This document shows, piece by piece, positions 49,885 through 58,296 of a stretch of DNA of 64,000 nt (positions are counted from its first letter, which is position 1; the number at the start of each line of letters is the position of its first letter). The stretch is from assembly GCA_003167555.1 (NCBI GenBank), contig PMSN01000025.1, positions 62,001 through 126,000 on the forward strand. The letters are read 5' to 3'. The position numbers were made by a program, and so were the translations under genes. The stretch comes from Spartobacteria bacterium (lineage in GTDB: Bacteria > Verrucomicrobiota > Verrucomicrobiia > Chthoniobacterales > UBA10450). The notes beneath the pieces were generated by a model. It did not search any database. It saw only the letters and a program-made list of their open reading frames with translations, and was not told the DNA's origin.

Positions 49885-50676
49885 TTAGCGCGGTCTGGCA
49901 GCCGGTTCCAACAGCTTGGAAACCGTCACGAGCCGAAACCCGCGGCCTTGGAGATTGGCGATGATCGCGGGCAGCGCGTCAGCCGTGCTCTTGATCCCGA
50001 CATGCATCAGGATGATGGCGCCATCGAGTTCCGCGTCGGTCTTGCTCGTGATGCGGTCGATCAGGAATTGTGGCGTCTTCCGCGGCTCCACGGAGTCGAG
50101 GCTGTCCAGCGTCCAGTAGATCGATCGGTATCCGAGATTCGCCGCGATCCGCAACACTCTGTCATTGCGCGCGCCGAACGGCCCGCGCCATCTCGGCCGC
50201 GGACTCTGGCCGGAGATGTCCGTCAACAAAACTTCCGCCCGCGTGATTTCTTCGCGCACGATCTCGTCGGTTTGCTTGGTGAGATCGAGATGGTTCCAGG
50301 TGTGGTTGCCCACTTCGTGCCCGTGCTTTGTGATCGCCTTCGCGCACTCCATGTTCCGCTGCGCAAAGTTTCCGGTGATGAAGAAAGTGCTGTGGACATC
50401 CGCGCTTTCCAAAGCCGCGATCAAATCCTCGAAGCATTCCGCATTTGCGCCTCCATCAAAGGTGATGGCGATTTCCGATTTGCCGCGGGGGCCGCGAACC
50501 ACTTCGCCAAAGGGTGTGACCGTGCGGGCGACGGACTGGCGGCTCCGGTCGTCAGCTTTGGGCCGCGTCGCCTGCGAAAGCGAGCAAGCCCAGAACAAGA
50601 GAAAGAACGCCACCAGGATCGGCGTGAATTTCCACGCACGACTCCCTATTGCGCGCCTTAGTGTCGTTAGTTTCAT
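49885..50676 (-). CDS. Polysaccharide deacetylase (NodB/CE4 family), secreted or membrane-anchored
   Basis: The 263-aa product has an N-terminal hydrophobic segment (FTPILVAFFLLFWACSL) that could be a signal anchor or lipoprotein signal. The NodB domain shows IAITFDGGANAEC (motif 1, with DGG in place of the usual DDG), GHEVGNHTWNHLDLT (motif 2 zinc histidines), RWRGPFGARND (motif 3) and AIILMHVGIKST (motif 5). Loss of the second Asp in motif 1 may alter catalysis, but DGG occurs in active relatives. Likely modifies peptidoglycan or another N-acetylated glycan. Confidence 0.88.
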   Translation of the reverse strand: MKLTTLRRAIGSRAWKFTPILVAFFLLFWACSLSQATRPKADDRSRQSVARTVTPFGEVVRGPRGKSEIAITFDGGANAECFEDLIAALESADVHSTFFITGNFAQRNMECAKAITKHGHEVGNHTWNHLDLTKQTDEIVREEITRAEVLLTDISGQSPRPRWRGPFGARNDRVLRIAANLGYRSIYWTLDSLDSVEPRKTPQFLIDRITSKTDAELDGAIILMHVGIKSTADALPAIIANLQGRGFRLVTVSKLLEPAARPR

Positions 50677-50904
50677 GCTTCAAACCTAGCGCGCGCGTTA
50701 TGTCGCGAGAGGCGCTGCTTGCTTTTCACTGCGCAGAAATTGCGCGGGGACGACCCGGAAGCCGCCTGCCGTGATCGCCTGACGAAGCTTGTGCTCCTCG
50801 GCTCCATCGCGTCCCTACCAACCCGCCCGCCACAGGGCGACGGTTACAGCAGCGCAACACTTCTGTCCCAATCCCGTGAATCCTGTTAATCCTTTCCAAT
50901 TATC

Positions 50905-52089
50905 GTGGACGCGCAGCCATTGAACATTGAGAACCGGAGAACGCGCTCGCTCGGGCAAATCTGCCAGGAGCCGTTCCGGATTTTCTTTCCGGCCGGTGCG
51001 TTGCTCGGGCTCATCGGAGTATCGCTCTGGGTGCTCTTTTATCTCGGCGCCGGCGTCACGTATCCGAATGTGGCGCACGCGCGGCTGATGATTGAAGGCC
51101 TGATGGCCTCATTCATCTTCGGATTTCTCGGAACGGCCGGCCCGAGACTCACTTCGGCGCCGCATTTCTCGCTCACGGAAATTGTGATCGTCTTCACGCT
51201 CGATCTGCTCGCGGCCGGCGCTCACACCGGCGGCGCGCATCGGCTCGGCGATATTTGTTTCGTTCTTTGTTTGCTCCTGTTCGCGTGGATGGTCTTGCAG
51301 CGTTTTCAGCAGCGGAAGGATAATCCCCCGCCGAATTTCATTTTGGTCGCGCTCGGACTGCTCAGCGGAATTATCGGCGCCGCGCTCGTGGCCTGGTCCG
51401 AAGACGCGCAATACTCGATTACGTATCAATCTGGCAGCGCCCTGCTCAACGAGTGTTTCGTGCTTCTCCCGATCCTCGGCGTCGCGCCCTTCTTCATCGG
51501 ACGTTTGCTCGATCTGCCTGGATCGGATCTGCCGGAATCCCGCGTGTTCTCGCAGGGCTGGAAGCGACAAGCGGCTTTCAACGCTCTCATCGGCGGCGCG
51601 ATCATCGCGTCATTCATGCTGGAGAGCTTTGCACAGTCCAGAGCCGCAGGATGGATTCGCGTCGCCGCCATCACGGTTTACCTCGCTGGCAGAATGCCCT
51701 GGCGAAGTCGGACGTTTCTGGCGGATTACTTGCGGACCGGGCTCCTCTTTATCCTCGCGGGCTTCACCATGATCGCGCTTTGGCCGAACTATCGCATCGG
51801 CTCATTGCACACCGTTTTCATTACCGGTTTGAATCTCATCGTGTTCACGGTCGCGACGCGAGTCGTCCTGGGACACAGCGGGAATCTCGAACGGTTGAAG
51901 ACCCGCCTCTGGTTCTTCATCGCAATGAGCGCGCTTCTTTTTTTCGCCATGGCCTCTCGCGTCACCGCTGATCTTTCGCCCCGCGCGCGCATCATCCATT
52001 TGCTCGCGGCCGCCATCTGCTGGCTCGCCGCTTCCCTCATCTGGATAATCAAAGTGCTGCCGAAGGTGACGATCAGCGAATCCGAATGA
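50905..52089 (+). CDS. nnrS: NnrS family membrane protein
   Basis: The 394-aa product starts at GTG 50905 and has about twelve helices. PFRIFFPAGALLGLIGVSLW, HARLMIEGLMASFIFGFLGTAGPRL (in parts), and later LHTVFITGLNLIVFTVATRVVLGHSG are the NnrS signatures with conserved histidines for heme and copper. NnrS proteins relieve nitric oxide stress in denitrifiers. It stands just before the convergent nos cluster, matching an N-oxide context. Confidence 0.88.
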   Translation: MDAQPLNIENRRTRSLGQICQEPFRIFFPAGALLGLIGVSLWVLFYLGAGVTYPNVAHARLMIEGLMASFIFGFLGTAGPRLTSAPHFSLTEIVIVFTLDLLAAGAHTGGAHRLGDICFVLCLLLFAWMVLQRFQQRKDNPPPNFILVALGLLSGIIGAALVAWSEDAQYSITYQSGSALLNECFVLLPILGVAPFFIGRLLDLPGSDLPESRVFSQGWKRQAAFNALIGGAIIASFMLESFAQSRAAGWIRVAAITVYLAGRMPWRSRTFLADYLRTGLLFILAGFTMIALWPNYRIGSLHTVFITGLNLIVFTVATRVVLGHSGNLERLKTRLWFFIAMSALLFFAMASRVTADLSPRARIIHLLAAAICWLAASLIWIIKVLPKVTISESE

Positions 52090-52116
52090 CAGATCATCTT
52101 AGCGGCCGCCGCATCG

Positions 52117-52932
52117 TTATTCTTCCCAGCGATTCATTCGAAGACTGGCCAAGGTCATCATCGCCGCGGACCACACCACTGCGATTCCGGCGAACCATGC
52201 GCCCGCGTGGGCGGTCCACCAGCCGGCTAGCGGAGTTTTATTCGCGGCTTCGGCCGGGATTTGTTGTAACGCGAAAAGCGCTTCGATCCGGAAGGAATCG
52301 AGCGGATTTAACATCAGCAGCGTGACCCAAAGATCGGGGAATTTCTGGATACCGCTCCAGCGAGCGGCGAACAGTGCCACGAGATCGACGCCGAAAAGGA
52401 GGAGGAGCCAGGCGCTCACGCCGACGATAAGTGCCTGGGCGCGATCGTGCGCGAAATAACCCGCGGCGAGGCCGCAGGCGAGAAAGGTGGCGGCGAGCAA
52501 CAGCGTTTGCAGATAGAGCAGCCCCATCATGCTCAGATCCGCTCCGGCAAAAAGCGGGGGCAGAAAAAGAAGGAGGAGCACGCCGGCAAAGATCAAGGCG
52601 AGCGCAAGAAATTTGCCGATGACGTAGCTCGGCCGGGGCAGCGGTTGAGTGAAAAGCAGTTGCCATTCTTCCCGCTCGGCCTGGGCGCTGCCGACCCCGG
52701 CCAGTAGCGCGAAGAGCGAGACAAAATAGAGAGCGACTTGCAGATGGAAAAAGCCGGTCGCGTTTGCGTCTTCGCTGAAGAGCGCGGCCGCGATCCCGCC
52801 GATCAAGGCCAGCGCGGAGAAAACGTGGAAATAGCGGTTGATGAGCGCGAGACGAAACTCGCGCGTGAACAGCGCCCGCGCGGTGTTGCGATCAAACAGC
52901 AGTGACAATGCGCGTTTCATCTTCGTTGTCAT
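52117..52932 (-). CDS. nosY: NosY-type ABC transporter permease
   Basis: The 271-aa product has six hydrophobic helices and the NosY/ABC-2 pattern: EFRLALINRYFHVFSALALIGG, EREEWQLLFTQPLPRPSYVIGKFLALAL (in parts), GVDLVALF, and PDLWVTLLMLNPLDSFRIEAL. Its start overlaps the nosF gene by 41 bp; an alternative ATG is at 52920. With NosF and NosD it supports assembly of the copper centre of nitrous oxide reductase. Confidence 0.88.
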   Translation of the reverse strand: MTTKMKRALSLLFDRNTARALFTREFRLALINRYFHVFSALALIGGIAAALFSEDANATGFFHLQVALYFVSLFALLAGVGSAQAEREEWQLLFTQPLPRPSYVIGKFLALALIFAGVLLLLFLPPLFAGADLSMMGLLYLQTLLLAATFLACGLAAGYFAHDRAQALIVGVSAWLLLLFGVDLVALFAARWSGIQKFPDLWVTLLMLNPLDSFRIEALFALQQIPAEAANKTPLAGWWTAHAGAWFAGIAVVWSAAMMTLASLRMNRWEE

Positions 52933-53614
52933 CGATCACCGCAGTTTCGATTTCAGGGAAATCGTGCAGCAGGTCGGAGGGATCGAGTTCCTGTTCGATG
53001 ACGCCATCGCGGCAGAGCAGGCAGCGGTCCGCCACGTTGTTCCATTCCGCGATCAGATGCGTCGTAACGAGGACTGCTTTGCCGCGCCGTGATTCGAAGT
53101 GCAGCGTTTCCTGCAATCGTTTCCGCCAGCCGGGGTCGAGACTTAATCCCGGTTCGTCGAGCAGAAGAACGGGCGCGTCGGCCAGCAACAAAAAGGCGAT
53201 GCCGAGCCGCTGCCGCATTCCGCCGGAAAGTTCCTGCGTGCGCGTGCGGGCGGCGTCGTTCAATCCCGTCAACTCGAGCATCGCGTCGCAGCGGGTGAGG
53301 GGAACTCCGCGAAGCCGCGCGTAAAAGCGCAGCACTTCCAGGCAGGTGAGCCGGGGATGAAAGCTCGGCCGTTGCGGCAAGTAGGCGAGCGAACGCTGTG
53401 CGGCGATGGTTTGATCGACGATGTCGAAGCCGTTGATCCGCGCGCTGCCCGCATTGGGGCGAATCAGGCCGGCCAGCAATTTCACCGTCGTGCTCTTGCC
53501 GGCGCCATTCGGTCCAACCATGAGGGTGACTTCGCCGGCTGTCGCGCGCAGCGAAATCCCGCGCAAGACCGGCTTGCGCCCGTAGTTCTTCGTCAGATTT
53601 TCGGCCAGGATCAT
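52892..53614 (-). CDS. nosF: NosF-type ABC transporter ATPase
   Basis: I start at ATG 53614 (240 aa), which overlaps the nosD stop (ATGA); the longer frame is inside nosD. Walker A is VGPNGAGKST, the Q-loop lies in LAYLPQRPSF, the signature is ELSGGMRQRLGIA, Walker B is APVLLLDEPGLSLDP and the H-loop is VLVTTHLIAEW. It energises the NosFY exporter required for NosZ copper-sulfide maturation. Confidence 0.93.
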   Translation of the reverse strand: MILAENLTKNYGRKPVLRGISLRATAGEVTLMVGPNGAGKSTTVKLLAGLIRPNAGSARINGFDIVDQTIAAQRSLAYLPQRPSFHPRLTCLEVLRFYARLRGVPLTRCDAMLELTGLNDAARTRTQELSGGMRQRLGIAFLLLADAPVLLLDEPGLSLDPGWRKRLQETLHFESRRGKAVLVTTHLIAEWNNVADRCLLCRDGVIEQELDPSDLLHDFPEIETAVIDDNEDETRIVTAV

Positions 53615-54975
53615 TTCTCGCGAAGCAAAGCGTGGGAACGTTGCGCCTGAATTTTCCAAAACCGCGAGGTGAGCGGTGACGGATCTTCGATCGCGCTCAT
53701 TCCGGGAATGACGGCGCGCTCATTGGCGAAGCGCAACAGCTTCAAGGCCGGGCTCCCGGAGAGAAATGCGACCGCGGGAAAATCGCGGCGCAAAATTCCA
53801 AAGGAATCGAGCTCGCGATGCGGCAGATCGTTGATGCCATCGTGATCGAGATCGACCTCGAGATCGTTCTCCCAAAAATTGCCGACCCCGTTCACGGCCC
53901 ACTGGTTGCCGGAAACATCCGAGCTTCCGGTTTCGATCGGATGCAAATTGCGGGTGAAAACATTCTGCGTGAAACGGTTCCCGCCGGAGTTCGATCCGAA
54001 CCGCAGTCCGATATAATTTTGGGTCACGCGGTTGCCGGTAATTTCGTTGTCGTTGCACTGATTGAACGAAAGACCGACGGCGTTCGAGGTGATCTCATTT
54101 TGTTCCAGCTTGCTTCGGTCGGACGATTGAAAGATCAGGCCGTAGGCGCGATGCCCGCGGTTATTGATGAAACGATTCCCGCGCACCAACAACTCCTTGG
54201 AGAACATGATGGCGGCGCCGGCGGCGTTTTCGGTGAAGGTGTTGTTGAGGAAAACGTTGTTGTCCGAATACATGTAGTGCAGGCCGTAGCGGACGTGGTG
54301 AATAAGGTTGTCTTCGACGAGACAATTGTTCGTGAACGAAAAGTAAATACCGTCCCGCGTCTCGCTGATTTCGTTTCCGCGAATCGTGGTCCGTTCGGAA
54401 TTCCACTGGTGGATGCCGTTGCCGCGGCGATTCGAGACCAGCGTCGTGTCGCAATTCTCCGAGCCTTGTCCGATGCCTTTTTCGACCGGTTCGGCCGAGG
54501 GTGAGAGCGTTGTTTTTCCCTCGATCCGATTGTTGAGAATCTGCGTTCCGGAAACTTTCTTGAGGTAAATGCCGTGGAGGGAATCGGCGATGACGTTGTT
54601 CTCAATCCGGGCGCGATTGGCCGTGATGAAAACTGCGGCGTCATCGTCCGATAAACGCAGGCCGGAGCCGGTGATGCGCAATCCGGTCAGCGTCACGTTA
54701 TCGGCGGAGATGGTGATCGCGTTACCGGATCCGTTGCCTCTGATCTCCGCGCCCTTTTCACCGATGAGGTTCACTGGCTTGGTAATGAGGAGCGCGCCGG
54801 CGTGCACGCCGGGTTCAACGCGAATGGTGTCGTTAGGCGCGGCCGCGTCGATCCGCTCCTGGAGCGTCGCTGCGTTTGTAGGGCGTTTCTGTGAAACGCC
54901 ATCCGGGGCGTCTGACACAGACGCCCTACAACTGAAGGCGACGACCCACAAAAGCACGGCCGCCATCGTCCTCAT
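53611..54975 (-). CDS. nosD: NosD, periplasmic parallel beta-helix protein for nitrous oxide reductase maturation
   Basis: ATG 54975 overlaps the stop of the upstream membrane-protein gene (ATGA) and gives 454 aa with the signal MRTMAAVLLWVVAFSCRA. From about residue 40 there are pectate-lyase-like beta-helix repeats (NRIEGKTTLSP, NEISETRDGIYFSFTNNCLV, DNLIHHVRYGLHYMYSDNN, FINNRGHRAYGLIFQSSDRS in pieces), the CASH/NosD pattern. NosD works with NosFY in copper-sulfide cluster assembly. Between signal and domain the coding sequence contains an inverted pair of palindromic repeats (54877-54930). Confidence 0.9.
   Translation of the reverse strand: MRTMAAVLLWVVAFSCRASVSDAPDGVSQKRPTNAATLQERIDAAAPNDTIRVEPGVHAGALLITKPVNLIGEKGAEIRGNGSGNAITISADNVTLTGLRITGSGLRLSDDDAAVFITANRARIENNVIADSLHGIYLKKVSGTQILNNRIEGKTTLSPSAEPVEKGIGQGSENCDTTLVSNRRGNGIHQWNSERTTIRGNEISETRDGIYFSFTNNCLVEDNLIHHVRYGLHYMYSDNNVFLNNTFTENAAGAAIMFSKELLVRGNRFINNRGHRAYGLIFQSSDRSKLEQNEITSNAVGLSFNQCNDNEITGNRVTQNYIGLRFGSNSGGNRFTQNVFTRNLHPIETGSSDVSGNQWAVNGVGNFWENDLEVDLDHDGINDLPHRELDSFGILRRDFPAVAFLSGSPALKLLRFANERAVIPGMSAIEDPSPLTSRFWKIQAQRSHALLREK
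54877..54930. repeat. Inverted pair of palindromic repeats within nosD
   Basis: Two units, each TGTAGGGCGT followed by a short stem partner (AAACGCC or AGACGCC), face each other across six bases. They are translated in frame as residues just after the NosD signal peptide, a tolerated spot. A related unit lies at 43679-43702. Confidence 0.7.
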
Positions 54976-55607
54976 GCGGCCTTCTCCTTTCGCGACCACA
55001 AACCGGCGAGCACGATGAGCACGACGGAGCCGCACAGCAGATATGCGCCGGTCTGCGGGAAACTGTATTCGCGAAAATTAGCGATTTGTTTCACGCCAAT
55101 CAGCAGCGGCGTGAACGGCTTGATGTGCATGGGCGCGTGCGGGTTCAGATCGTGCCCGTACTGATAAAGCCGATACCAGAAGGAGCCGATGGAAAAGGCG
55201 CCGAAGTAGACGTAAACCGCGAAGAGATCGACCACGTTACTCATCTCGCCGAAGACGATGGAGCGCAGGGTCATGAGAATGATGAGGCCGAACACAAACG
55301 GCATCCAGCGCATCTCGAGGAAATCCGCCTCCTGGATTGGCTTCATCCCAATGTAATGATTGAGATTGTTGATCTCGACGAGATGCTGGCCGTTGAATCC
55401 GCCGCCCTCGATTTTGTAGCTCGAGATGTAGAGGTCGAGGCCATCGGAGTATTGCGGCGCCACCAGGTGCAATTTCCAGAGCGGATAAAAAAGAGACACC
55501 GCGATCGTGATCGCGGCTGCGAGCAGAAACAGGCGCGAACCGAGATTGAGCGGTTTGTGCAGAAACCGAAATTCCCGGCGAAGCAGACCTGCGACTTTCT
55601 GAAACAT
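54972..55607 (-). CDS. Membrane protein of the nos cluster (NosB-position)
   Basis: ATG 55607 gives 211 aa beginning MFQKVAGLLRREFRFLHKPL; the longer frame is Arg-rich non-coding sequence. There are about four helices: LFLLAAAITIAVSLFYPLW, PFVFGLIILMTLRSIVFG, LFAVYVYFGAFSIGSFWY and TGAYLLCGSVVLIVLAGLW, with a periplasmic loop rich in Tyr and Asp. It lies between nosZ and nosD, the place where clade II nos clusters carry the membrane protein nosB. I cannot confirm homology without alignment. Confidence 0.75.
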   Translation of the reverse strand: MFQKVAGLLRREFRFLHKPLNLGSRLFLLAAAITIAVSLFYPLWKLHLVAPQYSDGLDLYISSYKIEGGGFNGQHLVEINNLNHYIGMKPIQEADFLEMRWMPFVFGLIILMTLRSIVFGEMSNVVDLFAVYVYFGAFSIGSFWYRLYQYGHDLNPHAPMHIKPFTPLLIGVKQIANFREYSFPQTGAYLLCGSVVLIVLAGLWSRKEKAA

Positions 55608-55660
55608 GACGATCGAGGAGGCGCAGACGGAAGATCGTCTTCCGCCGCACGTCTCACATC

Positions 55661-57586
55661 TTATTTCTGCGCGATGCCGCCGGGCGCGCCAGAGCCCGCC
55701 GCGGGCGGGGCGTCGCCGGCGTTCCACACCACGAGATACCCCTGCATTTCCTGATGCAACGCCGAGCAAAAGTTCGTGCAGTAAAACGGAAACACGCCGG
55801 CCTTGGTCATCTTGAGGTGGAATGTTTTCGTCTCGCCCGGATCCATCACCAGGTTGACGTTTTGTTCGAGGACGCCAAAGCCGTGAATCATGTCGCGCGT
55901 TTGTTCGATGTTGGTGACGCTCACGGTGAGCTCGTCGCCCACCTGCGCGTCGATCCGGTCCGGAGTGAACCGGCTGCGGATGGCTGTCAGCTTTGCCAGG
56001 ACTTTATTGCCGTTTCGCGTGACGCCCGTCGCCTCTTTGTCCCAGACGGCGTTCGGATCTTTGTTGTCCGCTTTCGCTAGAATTTCCTTCGGCTCAATTT
56101 CACTCACCTTGAGGATCTGCGCGAAGTGCGGCTCCGGTTCGGTGTAAGCCTCAGCGACCATTTTCATTTTCTCGCCGCTGATATCGATGAGCTGGCTCGA
56201 TTCGGGTTGGGACGGGCCGACGTTGATGTGGCGGCCGGCCGAGAGCTTGTTCATCGCGACGCACCATTTTCCGTACGGCTGCGCCGTGTCGCTTCCCGCG
56301 ACGACGAGATGGCCGGTGCTGAAATGCGTCGGCATCTTATCGAGCACGACCTTGTTCAGATCTTTTTTCTCCTCGTCAGTCCAGGGCGGCATCTTCCACT
56401 TTGTGATGTTCGAATCGATGAACATCGAGGTGTAAGCGAAACCTTTTCCGTCGTATTGCGTGTGGAGCGGGCCGAGACCGACCGGCACTTCGCCCTCGAC
56501 GACGGCGTCGTATTTCACGATCGGCACTCCCCGCATTTCGCCCTCGAAAGTCTTGGCGTTGATGGCCGCTTGCAGTTTCTCGAAATTAACCACCGTCGTG
56601 CTCGGCTGCAGTTTTCCGCCGGCCACAATCCATTTCCCGGTCGGATCGACGTCCATGCCGTGGGGCGATTTGCCGATCGGAATGAAATAAAGCACGCCCG
56701 GCACTTTCGCCGGATCGATGATCGGCACGCCGTCCATCATCGTCGCTTTTCCATCGGCAACCGCCTTCTCAGCCGCACGCCAGTTCACCACTGCGCACAA
56801 ATCGCGATCTTTCTGGCTTGAGTTCACTTCCATAACGTCGTGCGCCATCTCGGTGTTGTAGCTGGACCAGAAGGCCCAGCCGCTGCTCGGGCCTTTCCCG
56901 GTCGAGCCGAGATCCCAATCGAACGGCGGCGTCAAAATCTGCCAGCCGACACTCATTTCGCCGGTCTGCGGATCGACCTTGATGCCGCTGACCATGCCGT
57001 TGAATTCCTTCTCGTAATCCTTCGGATCGGCCACGCGACCTTTCGGCAGTGGCACGGAGAAACGGGTCGCGCACAAAATATATTCGCTGTTCTCCGTGAT
57101 GAAGGAGGAGCCGTGGTTGCCCATCGAGTTCGGGATGGGCCCGAGGATCTGGTGCGTTTTGAAATCGCGCAGATCAATCCGGGCGATCCGGTTGTTGGCG
57201 TTGTCGTTCACGAAAAGCCAGCGGCCATCGTATTTCGACTTGGTTTGGGACAAGCCCGGGTGATGCACGTCGCCCCAGGTGAAAGCACCCATCATTTTTT
57301 TCGATTCCTCGTCGAACCCGTAACCCGTGGCCGGGTACGGAGCGAAGACCGGGATCGTGATGATGTGGCGCATCGACGGAATGCCGGCGACGAACACCTG
57401 GCCCGAATGTCCGCCGGAGTAGAAGAGGTAGTATTCATCTTTCTCCCCGGGCGCGACGTAACTGGCAAGGGCGTTCGCAGTGCGATCGGCCTGGGTGGTC
57501 CCGCTTTGTTTTCCGCAGCCGGTGAACGTCGTCGTCGTAGCGAGTGCCACCGCGAGCGCGAGCAGCTGATTGATTAATCTTTTCAT
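55661..57586 (-). CDS. nosZ: Nitrous oxide reductase, clade II (Sec/lipoprotein type)
   Basis: The 641-aa product has an N-terminal signal ending TTTFTGCGKQ, compatible with a lipobox, not the twin-arginine signal of clade I. The N-terminal seven-bladed propeller shows WGDVHHPGLSQTKSKYDGRW (two CuZ histidines), NSMGNHGS, EMAHDVMEVNSS, GKSPHGMDVDPTGKW and GPLHTQYDGKG, providing further His ligands. The C-terminal cupredoxin domain carries HGFGVLEQNV and FYCTNFCSALHQEMQGY with the CuA ligands Cys, Cys, His and Met. It reduces N2O to N2 in the periplasm. It lies between a cupredoxin gene and the maturation genes. Confidence 0.96.
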   Translation of the reverse strand: MKRLINQLLALAVALATTTTFTGCGKQSGTTQADRTANALASYVAPGEKDEYYLFYSGGHSGQVFVAGIPSMRHIITIPVFAPYPATGYGFDEESKKMMGAFTWGDVHHPGLSQTKSKYDGRWLFVNDNANNRIARIDLRDFKTHQILGPIPNSMGNHGSSFITENSEYILCATRFSVPLPKGRVADPKDYEKEFNGMVSGIKVDPQTGEMSVGWQILTPPFDWDLGSTGKGPSSGWAFWSSYNTEMAHDVMEVNSSQKDRDLCAVVNWRAAEKAVADGKATMMDGVPIIDPAKVPGVLYFIPIGKSPHGMDVDPTGKWIVAGGKLQPSTTVVNFEKLQAAINAKTFEGEMRGVPIVKYDAVVEGEVPVGLGPLHTQYDGKGFAYTSMFIDSNITKWKMPPWTDEEKKDLNKVVLDKMPTHFSTGHLVVAGSDTAQPYGKWCVAMNKLSAGRHINVGPSQPESSQLIDISGEKMKMVAEAYTEPEPHFAQILKVSEIEPKEILAKADNKDPNAVWDKEATGVTRNGNKVLAKLTAIRSRFTPDRIDAQVGDELTVSVTNIEQTRDMIHGFGVLEQNVNLVMDPGETKTFHLKMTKAGVFPFYCTNFCSALHQEMQGYLVVWNAGDAPPAAGSGAPGGIAQK

Positions 57587-57617
57587 AATGAGTGGTCGAA
57601 TCCTTTGGTTGCGGAGC

Positions 57618-58094
57618 TTACTTCACGGTCATGATGCCCTTGGTGCCCTGAGAATAGTGGCCGGGAAACGAACAGAGGTAGAGATACTCGCCTGGCACAT
57701 AGGGAGCCGTGAAGGTGACGGTTTCTGTCTCACCCGGGCCGAGGAGCTTGCTGTGGGCGAGCACTTCCTTGGAGCCCGGCGGGACGTAGTCGTGGGCCGC
57801 TTCCGTGGAGGCGGCATCGAGAAATCTCGTCACGTTGCCCGTGTTCACCGTCCGATCGAGCATGACGAAGTTATGGCCCATCGAGAATTTCGGGGTTGTC
57901 CCGATGTTCTTGATCGTGACCGCAATTTTCTGGCCGGGTTTCGCGTCGAACGCGGTCACATCGTAGCGCATTTTGTCGTCGGCTTGGATCTGGACCTCCT
58001 TCGGCGGCGCTTCCGGCGCTCGAGAGCAGCCGGTCATGGAAGAGAAAAGTGCGCCGCATCCGAGCGCTAACAGGAACGTTTTGGTAGATTTCAT
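57618..58094 (-). CDS. Azurin-like cupredoxin, probable electron donor to NosZ
   Basis: The 158-aa product has a lipoprotein signal (LLALGCGALFSSMTGC) and an azurin-type fold: IQADDKMRYDVTAFDAKPGQ, MGHNFVML (copper His), YLCSFPGHYSQGTKGIM (Cys, His, Met). It is the first gene of the nos unit, 31 bp before nosZ. Position suggests electron delivery to the CuA site in place of a cytochrome. A paralogue is encoded at 43164-43619. Confidence 0.9.
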   Translation of the reverse strand: MKSTKTFLLALGCGALFSSMTGCSRAPEAPPKEVQIQADDKMRYDVTAFDAKPGQKIAVTIKNIGTTPKFSMGHNFVMLDRTVNTGNVTRFLDAASTEAAHDYVPPGSKEVLAHSKLLGPGETETVTFTAPYVPGEYLYLCSFPGHYSQGTKGIMTVK

Positions 58095-58296
58095 TTATTG
58101 TTTGGCTTTCGTAGGCCACTAACGCATCCGTGCAGGTTGACTGCTCCGCGAATCTTGCGGAGAACTGCGCAGTTCTTGGCGTTAAGAGGGCTTCTTGATG
58201 TGCAGCTTACACCGAATGCGGCGTTATGGGTTGATTTAAGAATAAGATTTGCGGGGATTTCTCTGGACGCCTTCCGTGGGTCATTTCAATTGCGGA

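Noticed and set aside
55607-55769. Longer N-terminus for the nos membrane protein
   Set aside because: The extra 54 residues are Arg/Gly-rich, overlap the nosZ gene 3' end and add no signal; ATG 55607 gives a natural N-terminus.
58228-58245. FNR/NNR box (TTGAT half-site) between nosZ unit and the SCO1-like gene
   Set aside because: Only the left half TTGAT is present; the expected ATCAA at the right distance is missing.
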